From assembly GCA_964427485.1 (NCBI GenBank), contig CAYRUP010000042.1, forward strand, positions 1-14,550: a stretch of DNA of 14,550 nt. Direction: 5' to 3'. The notes under the pieces are model-generated. The model had not been told where the DNA came from and did not search any database. It saw only the letters and a list, made by a program, of their open reading frames with translations. This stretch comes from CAYRUP01 sp964427485. GTDB lineage: Bacteria > Pseudomonadota > Gammaproteobacteria > DSM-16500. A program made the position numbers and the translations under genes. Below are positions 1 through 4,942 of the stretch, piece after piece (within the stretch, counting starts at the first letter, position 1; each line of letters starts with the position of its first letter).

Positions 1-239
1 TTACTGAAAAAAATTGGAAAAATAATTCTATATTCCTAGATAAATTAAAAGAATACTTAATCCAAATGCAAAAAGAGAAACATCTCAATGAGCCTAATTT
101 ACTAAATAAGCTTAATAATCCTGAATACCTAAATGCATTGAGAAATGCACTAATTCGTTATCAGGCAAGCAATAAGAAAGAAAAAAAACAAATGGATTCA
201 TTTCAGAAATTAATTAAAAATTTACAAAAGAAGAAATAG
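1..239 (+). CDS. C-terminal part of an unrecognised Lys/Asn-rich protein (5' end outside window)
   Basis: An open frame (codons starting at base 3) runs from the window edge to TAG at 237-239 and gives the last 78 residues of a protein. It is very rich in Lys, Asn, Leu and Gln, has no membrane segment, and ends in a basic helix-like tail (LIKNLQKKK). The DNA is strikingly A-rich compared with the core genes downstream, which suggests horizontally acquired DNA. The stop lies two bases before the ATG of the Fic gene, so the two are probably co-transcribed and translationally coupled. In other genomes the partner immediately upstream of this type of Fic gene is an HTH protein, 'mobile mystery protein A'. 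The visible tail does not look like that family as I know it, but the N-terminal part is not visible. I assign no function. Confidence 0.6.
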   Translation, partial: TEKNWKNNSIFLDKLKEYLIQMQKEKHLNEPNLLNKLNNPEYLNALRNALIRYQASNKKEKKQMDSFQKLIKNLQKKK

Positions 240-241
240 CT

Positions 242-826
242 ATGAAATTTAAATATGCCGCAGGAGCAACACCTCTTGGTCCAGATGAAATTAATGGATT
301 AATTCCATTGCATATAACAACCCAAAATCAGCTGAATGAATGGGAGGCTGCCAATATATTAAAAGCAGAAAACTGGTTATTCTCAAGCTCTAACCATGGA
401 AACTTTCTCACTATAGATTTTATAAAACTTTTACATATAAAAATGTTTGATGATACATGGAAATGGGCAGGGCACTTCCGTTCAACCGAAAGAAACATTG
501 GCGTTAGTTCTTATCAAATTACCACAGATTTAAATAACCTATTAGAAGATGTTCGCTATCAAATCATCCACCAAAGTTACCCATTTGATGAAACTGCATA
601 TCGTTTTCACCATAGATTAGTTGCTATTCATCCATTCCCGAATGGCAATGGTAGACATGCACGCTTGATAACAGATTTATTATTAGTACAAGCAGGCAAA
701 CCTCGTTTTACTTGGGGGAAACAAAAATTAGAGCCAGAAGGCCCGATTCGAAAACAATATATTAATGCTCTTAAAAAAGCAGATAGCCATGATTACGATC
801 CTTTGGCTGAATTTGTTAGATCATAA
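242..826 (+). CDS. Fic-domain protein, 'mobile mystery protein B' type
   Basis: A 194-residue protein with a Fic fold. The active-site loop is HPFPNGNGRHAR at residues 130-141, with the catalytic His at 130 and the phosphate-binding GNGR at 135-138. The N-terminus (AGATPLGPDEINGLIP, residues 7-22) and the flank AGKPRFTWG after the loop are what I associate with 'mobile mystery protein B', a Fic subfamily first noticed next to mobility functions, including on Coxiella plasmids. Fic enzymes usually transfer AMP or another phosphate-containing group to a target hydroxyl. Here the acidic residue normally following HPFx is Asn134, so activity could differ. I see no clear (S/T)xxxE(G/N) inhibitory helix. 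The ATG at 242 lies two bases after the preceding stop, with only a weak A/G-rich ribosome site. A toxin-like or regulatory role is inferred only. Confidence 0.85.
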   Translation: MKFKYAAGATPLGPDEINGLIPLHITTQNQLNEWEAANILKAENWLFSSSNHGNFLTIDFIKLLHIKMFDDTWKWAGHFRSTERNIGVSSYQITTDLNNLLEDVRYQIIHQSYPFDETAYRFHHRLVAIHPFPNGNGRHARLITDLLLVQAGKPRFTWGKQKLEPEGPIRKQYINALKKADSHDYDPLAEFVRS

Positions 827-880
827 GCTTGTTGATAAGTATCGATTGCATGGCAAAGAAATTCACGAGATGCCAACACT

Positions 881-1013
881 GCTCCCCGCCCACGTCGCTC
901 CTATTAAAAATTGTCTATGTGCCGTCATGAGCTACGTTTATTAAAAAATAGCTAGCCCATAAAGGCGCTGGATCCTGTGCTAAAAGCGTGCACAGGACGA
1001 CGTGGGCGGGGGC
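881..1013. repeat. Inverted-repeat (MITE-like) element with an internal hairpin
   Basis: The arms CCCCGCCCACGTCG (884-897) and CGACGTGGGCGGGG (998-1011) are a perfect 14-base inverted repeat. They extend imperfectly outward and inward (CTCCT / AGGA next to the arms, allowing one inserted base). Just inside the right arm is a second stem, TCCTGTGC (973-980) with GCACAGGA (990-997). The GC-rich arms contrast with the AT-rich interior and flanks. The trinucleotide ACT occurs directly outside both ends (878-880 and 1014-1016) and could be a short target duplication, although three bases match easily by chance. No transposase frame lies inside. A non-autonomous mobile element or a structured RNA are both possible. 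Confidence 0.5.
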
Positions 1014-1035
1014 ACTGTGTAATGTGAGAAAATAA

Positions 1036-1125
1036 CGCGTACTAGTATTGAAGCAGAAAACGGGGAAAGCTTTTACTTTCGTTGCACCTGCCGATTTAAG
1101 AAAGAGAATCGAGGAAATTGAATAA
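1036..1125 (+). pseudogene. Short coding-like remnant
   Basis: After a stop at 1033-1035 a frame stays open to TAA at 1123-1125. It reads ...LKQKTGKAFTFVAPADLRKR and then IEEIE: a plausible protein tail with a beta-strand-like segment followed by a charged helix. A TTG at 1048 is the only start-like codon, and no ribosome site precedes it. It could be the surviving 3' end of a small gene destroyed by insertion of the neighbouring element, or chance. No family is recognised. Confidence 0.25.
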
Positions 1126-1133
1126 AATAGTGA

Positions 1134-1174
1134 TAAGCATTTTCATGCTTAGCTTCACCCAAAAATGCTATAAT
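1134..1174 (+). promoter_or_regulatory. nadD operon promoter (extended -10) with adjacent palindrome
   Basis: TGCTATAAT at 1166-1174 is a consensus extended -10 element and is followed by an AT-rich start region about 30 bases before nadD. No good -35 is present at 16-18 bases, as is usual for extended -10 promoters. A perfect 7-base inverted repeat, TAAGCAT (1134-1140) and ATGCTTA (1145-1151) with a TTTC spacer, occupies the -35 position and could be an operator. The promoter call rests on sequence match only. Confidence 0.6.
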
Positions 1175-1205
1175 TTAAAAAACACCCCAGTGACACAGGT
1201 AACCC

Positions 1206-1859
1206 ATGTATCAATTACAACAAGCCATTGGTATCCTCGGCGGGACATTTGACCCTATTCATTTTGGGCATTTACGCACTGCGCTTGAGTTATACCAAGC
1301 GCTTGAACTCAAAGAAGTGCGTTTCATTCCCTGTTATCAGCCTGTGCATCGTAAATCACCTGTTGCCTCACCAGAACATCGTTTAGCCATGGTTCGTCAA
1401 GCGATCGCCGATGAACCTGCGCTCACCGTGGATAATTGTGAAATTGAGCGGCAAGGTCCTTCTTATACGATCGATACGCTGGAAATATTACATAAAAATT
1501 TGCCGGATACGCCCTTGTGTCTCATCATGGGTATTGATGCGCTACTGGGATTTCCAAGTTGGCATCGCTGGGAAGACATTTTGAAACTGGCTCATCTCGT
1601 TGTTGCTCATCGCCCGCAGTATCATTTGCCGCATACGGGTATTGTTGCAGACATGTTAAAAGAACGCCTGAAAAATGTTGCAGCGCTACATGCATCATTA
1701 GCGGGAAGTATCGTATTACATCCCGTAACGCCATTAGAAATATCCGCAACAGATATCAGAAAACAAATTGCAATGCGCAGAAACCCACGGTTTCTGTTAC
1801 CTGACTCTGTGTATCGCTATATCGAGCAGCATGGCGTATATAGTCTGAGTCGTATATAA
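1206..1859 (+). CDS. nadD: Nicotinate-nucleotide adenylyltransferase NadD
   Basis: Transfers AMP from ATP to nicotinate mononucleotide to give deamido-NAD, the penultimate step of NAD synthesis in the cytoplasm. The 217-residue protein has the nucleotidyltransferase signature GGTFDPIHFGH at residues 12-22, the substrate loop PSYTIDTL (85-92), the segment MGIDALLGFPSWHRWEDI (108-125) and the C-terminal ISATDIR (179-185), which corresponds to ISSTxIR of the family. The length is normal. The ATG at 1206 is preceded by a modest AGG at 1197-1199. It is first in a rightward cluster with rsfS and rlmH. In many gammaproteobacteria leuS, lptE and holA lie upstream; here the accessory Fic region lies there instead. 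Confidence 0.96.
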   Translation: MYQLQQAIGILGGTFDPIHFGHLRTALELYQALELKEVRFIPCYQPVHRKSPVASPEHRLAMVRQAIADEPALTVDNCEIERQGPSYTIDTLEILHKNLPDTPLCLIMGIDALLGFPSWHRWEDILKLAHLVVAHRPQYHLPHTGIVADMLKERLKNVAALHASLAGSIVLHPVTPLEISATDIRKQIAMRRNPRFLLPDSVYRYIEQHGVYSLSRI

Positions 1860-1894
1860 TTTTGACCTCATTCATGAAAAATAACGAGGTGTTG

Positions 1895-2251
1895 ATGAAA
1901 GAGTTGAATATTGAAAAAGTACAAGGACTTGTAATAGAAGCATTAGAAGATTTAAAAGCACTTGATTTAGTATCCTATGAGGTAAGCAAATTCACCACAC
2001 TTGCAGATGTCATGATTATCTGCACTGGCCGTTCTAACCGTCACGTGAAATCCATTGCTGAAAACGTGGTTAAAAAAGCGAAAGAAGCCAAGTTGAGTTA
2101 TATCAAAACGGAAGGTGAGCGTGAAGGTGAATGGGTCATTGTAGACTTGGCTGATGTGATAGTGCATGTGATGCTTCCCACTGCGCGAGAATTTTATAAT
2201 CTCGAAGATTTATGGGAACCGATCGAACAATTACGCGAAAAACGTCGGTGA
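1895..2251 (+). CDS. rsfS: Ribosomal silencing factor RsfS
   Basis: RsfS binds ribosomal protein L14 and blocks joining of the ribosomal subunits when nutrients are low. The 118-residue frame shows the conserved core ADVMIICTGRSNRHVKSIAENV (residues 38-59) and WVIVDLADVIVHVMLP followed by TAREFYNLEDLW (80-107). I chose the ATG at 1895 because GAGG at 1886-1889 sits five bases upstream. The frame is open back to a TTG at 1862 and an ATG at 1874, but neither has a ribosome site, and the longer N-terminus (MTSFMKNNEVL) is not typical of the family. The gap to nadD is 35 bases and to rlmH three bases, consistent with one operon. Confidence 0.95.
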   Translation: MKELNIEKVQGLVIEALEDLKALDLVSYEVSKFTTLADVMIICTGRSNRHVKSIAENVVKKAKEAKLSYIKTEGEREGEWVIVDLADVIVHVMLPTAREFYNLEDLWEPIEQLREKRR

Positions 2252-2254
2252 GTC

Positions 2255-2725
2255 ATGATCATCCGCATTTTAGCTATCGGCACAAAGATGCCCTCTTGGG
2301 TAAACGATGGCTTCAATGAATATGCAAAACGCTTTACCGGCGCTTGCTCACTTGTGTTATGTGAAATTCCTGCAGAAAAACGCCCAAAAAATGCAGATGT
2401 GCCACGCATCATTGAACGCGAAGGTGAAAAGCTCCTTGCTGCGATAAAACCTGGGCATCATGTCATTGTTTTAGATGTAAAAGGTCAGTCATGGAGTAGC
2501 GAACAATTAGCGACTCACATAAAACACTGGCAATCTGACGGACGTCATATTGATATGTTAATCGGGGGTCCTGATGGTTTATCTCATGCTTGTTTACAAA
2601 AAGCGGAAACTAAATGGTCTCTTTCGCCATTGACGTTACCGCATCCTTTAGTGCGTATTATCCTGGCTGAACAGTTGTATCGGGCTGTGAGTATTTTACA
2701 GAATCATCCTTATCACCGGTCGTGA
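2255..2725 (+). CDS. rlmH: 23S rRNA pseudouridine-1915 N3-methyltransferase RlmH
   Basis: A SPOUT-class methyltransferase that uses S-adenosylmethionine to methylate N3 of pseudouridine 1915 in helix 69 of 23S rRNA on the assembled 70S ribosome. The 156-residue protein matches the family length of about 155. The knot region carries LIGGPDGLS (102-110), LTLPHPLVR (126-134), the helix IILAEQLYRA and the C-terminal NHPYHR (150-155) that enters the active site. The ATG starts three bases after the rsfS stop. In many relatives mrdA and rodA follow; here the next gene is an accessory gene on the other strand, ending only 11 bases away, and no obvious terminator separates them. Confidence 0.96.
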   Translation: MIIRILAIGTKMPSWVNDGFNEYAKRFTGACSLVLCEIPAEKRPKNADVPRIIEREGEKLLAAIKPGHHVIVLDVKGQSWSSEQLATHIKHWQSDGRHIDMLIGGPDGLSHACLQKAETKWSLSPLTLPHPLVRIILAEQLYRAVSILQNHPYHRS

Positions 2726-2736
2726 CGCACCTTTTG

Positions 2737-3138
2737 TCAACCAAGCGAAAATGGAATTCCACTTTCCGTTAGTTTGTAAACTAAAGGTAAAACTAATAAA
2801 AAGAATCCCAGCACTAATAATAAAATGACCGTACTAATAGGTTGTGCCAAAGGATTAACACGATGTTGCATATAGCGTAAAAAAGCTGAAAAGATACAAG
2901 TCATGCCAATCACAATCGCGGCACCTGCCAAAAAGTTTGAAGCAACCGTTACAGGTTCTAGGATATTGTTGGCAACTTGTCCCAGTCCAAGCACTTCCTT
3001 TTTTGGCTGAGGATAAGAATGATAGGTAGGGGTCGGCATCGGCGTAGGATTTGTACTCGTATCAAAAGCCCAGGCATTTGCTGAATAAGCAAATACTATT
3101 CCAATCAATAGCATGACGATATGAATGTGCTTAAACAT
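2737..3138 (-). CDS. IcmD/DotP-like small membrane protein (Dot/Icm T4BSS family)
   Basis: A 133-residue protein starting with a signal-peptide-like segment (residues 1-24, probable cleavage after ANA or AWA). Next come a Pro/Thr-rich linker (31-46), LGQVANNI (52-59), a hydrophobic helix (about 63-87), a short polar loop RYMQHRVNPLAQP (88-100) and a second helix (about 101-123). This plan, with the loop pattern +xxQHxxNPxxxPI and the final LxLP segment, resembles IcmD/DotP and the related IcmC/DotE proteins, which are inner-membrane parts of the Dot/Icm type IVB secretion system used by Legionella and Coxiella to inject effectors. No other dot/icm gene lies in the window, so it is an orphan or paralogue. 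It diverges from the hydrolase gene with 51 bases between. The assignment rests on remembered family features; an unrelated two-helix protein is possible. Confidence 0.6.
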   Translation of the reverse strand: MFKHIHIVMLLIGIVFAYSANAWAFDTSTNPTPMPTPTYHSYPQPKKEVLGLGQVANNILEPVTVASNFLAGAAIVIGMTCIFSAFLRYMQHRVNPLAQPISTVILLLVLGFFLLVLPLVYKLTESGIPFSLG

Positions 3139-3143
3139 AGTGA

Positions 3144-3172
3144 TTATGATAAAGTTAATGAATCATTATAAT
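3144..3172 (+). promoter_or_regulatory. Candidate promoter of the hydrolase gene
   Basis: TATAAT at 3167-3172, with TTATGA at 3144-3149 as a weak -35 at 17 bases. It would start transcription about 10 bases before the ATG at 3190, leaving almost no leader, which fits the absence of a ribosome binding site. It overlaps the minus-strand -10 of the divergent gene. Confidence 0.4.
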
Positions 3173-3208
3173 TATTTTTATTATAGTCTATGTTAAATAA
3201 ACATCCAA
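3165..3208 (-). promoter_or_regulatory. Candidate promoter of the IcmD-like gene
   Basis: On the minus strand TTGGAT (3208-3203) is followed after 17 bases by TATAAT (3185-3180). A second minus-strand TATAAT occurs at 3170-3165 and overlaps the plus-strand -10 of the divergent hydrolase gene. This is a motif match in AT-rich DNA, so chance hits are likely. Confidence 0.4.
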
Positions 3209-4344
3209 AGCTTTTCCAAGACCCGGATATCGATTATCCCATTTATGATCTTCATTTAGATTTTCAGGATTACATCATAAAATCAAAATCCATTATCGCA
3301 AATACGCGTCAAGATCTTAATAAAGATAATGCTGAACTTATTATCGAAGCAAATTCACCTTTCGAATTAGTACCCAAAGAAAAAGCCAAATATGGCGCGC
3401 TCCTCATTCATGGTTTACTCGATTCACCTTATATTATGCGTGATATTGGCCAGCATTTATGTGCAAAAGGGTTGTTAGTGAGATCTATCCTGTTGCCAGG
3501 CCATGGAACCGTGCCGGGTGCTTTGCTCAATACAGATTATACTGAATGGTTGCAAGCCGTACGCTATGGCATTGCGAGTTTGAAACAAACGGTTGAAAAT
3601 ATTTTCTTAGTGGGATTTTCAACCGGCGCGAGTTTGTCGCTCTATCATGCAGTAGAAGAGCCTCTTATCAGCGGTATTATCATGATTGCGCCCGCCATAA
3701 AAATCAGTTCACCTTTTGCATTTGCAACAAATTGGTATCGTTCTATTAGTTGGGCGTGGAATCGAGCAAAATGGTTTTATATCGGCAAGGAAATTGATTA
3801 TGCCAAATATTCTTCTGTGGCCTTCAATGCAGTGTATCAAGTTTATCGCTTGGCCTCAGAAGTACAAAAAATCAGTAGCGCAAAATTGGCAAGTTATCCC
3901 TTCTTCGTCACTTTGAGTAACGAAGATAAAATCGTTTGCAGTTATGCAAGTACAGAATATTTTGAACAAAACAAAAATCCATTCAATCGAATGCTGATGT
4001 ATTCCGGCAAACCATTACATTTTGAAGATAAACGAATTCTTGTGCGCAACTCTCTGTATCCTGATTTGAATATCTTAAATTTCTCGCATATCACGATACC
4101 GGTTGCGCCATCCAATCCACATTATGGGAAAAATGGCGATTATCCTTTAGCGAGTCGTGTTGATAAAAACATTATGTATGGTGCTTTTGATAAAATTGAC
4201 GTTTTTTACCGTAATTTGTTATACAACTTAAAACTCTCAGCGCTGCAATATCAACGTTTAACTTACAATCCTGATTTTGAATTTATGATGAATGAAATTG
4301 AGAAATTTATTTTCGAAAAAACACCGCATCCCAAAACAACATAA
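3190..4344 (+). CDS. Alpha/beta hydrolase (serine hydrolase/lipase-like)
   Basis: A 384-residue cytosolic-looking protein with no signal peptide. The alpha/beta hydrolase core starts near residue 67: YGALLIHGLLDSPY (68-81) gives the HGL oxyanion-hole motif, GFSTG (142-146) is the nucleophile elbow with Ser144, SNEDK holds the likely acid Asp246, and NFSHITIPVAP gives the likely His300. The 66 residues before the core and the segment between about 165 and 230 are extra, the latter being the usual place of a lid. The substrate cannot be told; lysophospholipase-like or other esterase activity is possible. No ribosome site precedes the ATG, and no other in-frame Met occurs before the catalytic core. 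The 3' end overlaps the opposing lspA by 38 bases. Its pairing with the IcmD-like gene suggests one inserted block. Confidence 0.85.
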   Translation: MLNKHPKLFQDPDIDYPIYDLHLDFQDYIIKSKSIIANTRQDLNKDNAELIIEANSPFELVPKEKAKYGALLIHGLLDSPYIMRDIGQHLCAKGLLVRSILLPGHGTVPGALLNTDYTEWLQAVRYGIASLKQTVENIFLVGFSTGASLSLYHAVEEPLISGIIMIAPAIKISSPFAFATNWYRSISWAWNRAKWFYIGKEIDYAKYSSVAFNAVYQVYRLASEVQKISSAKLASYPFFVTLSNEDKIVCSYASTEYFEQNKNPFNRMLMYSGKPLHFEDKRILVRNSLYPDLNILNFSHITIPVAPSNPHYGKNGDYPLASRVDKNIMYGAFDKIDVFYRNLLYNLKLSALQYQRLTYNPDFEFMMNEIEKFIFEKTPHPKTT

Positions 4345-4783
4345 ATGCGCCCACACAAATCGCGCTATCAGCAATATTAAATGCCGGCCAGTGCCAATTG
4401 CTCGCGTAAAAATCGAGAAAATCAATGACATAACCATATAACAACCGATCGGATAAATTACCCAGCGCACCACCCATAATCATTGTCAATGCAATACAGA
4501 GCCAACGATTGCGTGCAGATAATCGAAACAACCAGACTAAAATTCCTAAACTCACCAAAAGTGCAATGGCACCAAACAACCACGTTTGCCAACCCGATGC
4601 CGCATTCAAAAAACTAAACGCAGCGCCTTTGTTGTATGCCAAAGTCAAATTAAAATGCGGCATGACGGACACTTCAGCATAAGGTGGTAAATTTTTCAGG
4701 GCTAGATATTTTGTAATCCGATCAAGGATTAAAACAATCAATGTAACCCAAAGCCAACGTAATCCGGTTGATTTTTTTTGCAT
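4307..4783 (-). CDS. lspA: Lipoprotein signal peptidase LspA
   Basis: Signal peptidase II, an inner-membrane aspartyl protease that removes the signal peptide of prolipoproteins after diacylglyceryl modification. The 158-residue protein has four hydrophobic helices and the conserved blocks DRITKYLA (21-28), NKGAAFSFL (51-59), GNLSDRLLYGYVIDFLDFY (108-126) and PAFNIADSAI (133-142). The catalytic pair is Asp121 and Asp139. The start is supported by an AGGGG about 10 bases upstream. It is last in ribF-ileS-lspA and separated from ileS by a palindromic repeat. Its last 38 bases overlap the hydrolase gene on the other strand, so its C-terminus FFRK is encoded within the hydrolase's 3' end. Confidence 0.97.
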   Translation of the reverse strand: MQKKSTGLRWLWVTLIVLILDRITKYLALKNLPPYAEVSVMPHFNLTLAYNKGAAFSFLNAASGWQTWLFGAIALLVSLGILVWLFRLSARNRWLCIALTMIMGGALGNLSDRLLYGYVIDFLDFYASNWHWPAFNIADSAICVGAFMLFWDAVFFRK

Positions 4784-4806
4784 ATGATAATGCCCCTAAT
4801 GTTAAA

Positions 4807-4908
4807 CACCCTCATCCCCTGCCCTTCTCCCGTGCCGGGAGAAGGGAGTTTTTTTATATTTAGCTCCCTTCTCCCAGCAAGCTGGGAGAAGGGCTGGGGA
4901 TGAGGGTG
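4807..4908. repeat. Nested palindromic dispersed repeat, copy 1 (two-hairpin form)
   Basis: The outer arms ACCCTCATCCCC (from 4808) and GGGGATGAGGGT (ending 4907) are perfect inverted copies. Inside lie two hairpins. The first is 4822-4846, an 11-base stem CCCTTCTCCCG with a TGC loop. The second is 4866-4893, a 13-base stem CCCTTCTCCCAGC with an AA loop. The same units recur at 11454-11598. GC-rich elements of this CTCATCCCC / CCCTTCTCCC kind are scattered in many bacterial genomes. It lies between ileS and lspA and is transcribed with them. Confidence 0.9.
4822..4855 (+). terminator. Terminator-like hairpin plus T tract (plus strand)
   Basis: The 11-base stem at 4822-4846 is followed two bases later by seven T (4849-4855), which is an intrinsic terminator only for rightward transcription. 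Rightward RNA here would be antisense to lspA coming from the hydrolase gene, so this may stop it before ileS. In the operon direction no T tract follows either hairpin, so lspA expression should continue. Confidence 0.55.
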
Positions 4909-4942
4909 CAGAAAATCTGCAACAACCCAAACAAGAAACAAT

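Larger units (their letters stand above)
827..1130. other. Gene-free stretch between fic and the nadD promoter
   Basis: About 300 bases without a convincing gene. It contains a 133-base inverted-repeat element (881-1013) and a short coding-like frame (1036-1125), both described separately. No tRNA or other RNA gene is recognisable. Confidence 0.6.

Noticed and set aside
825..944. Open frame after fic reading DKYRLHGKEIHEMPTLLPAHVAPIK...
   Set aside because: It runs through the inverted-repeat arm, lacks a ribosome site and resembles no family; most likely chance.
1862..1894. Longer rsfS starting at TTG 1862 or ATG 1874
   Set aside because: No ribosome site at either, while ATG 1895 has GAGG at ideal distance and fits the family N-terminus better.
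4784..4942. Possible CRISPR-like array from the repeated CCCTTCTCCC units
   Set aside because: The units are alternating inverted copies that form hairpins, not direct repeats with uniform spacers.
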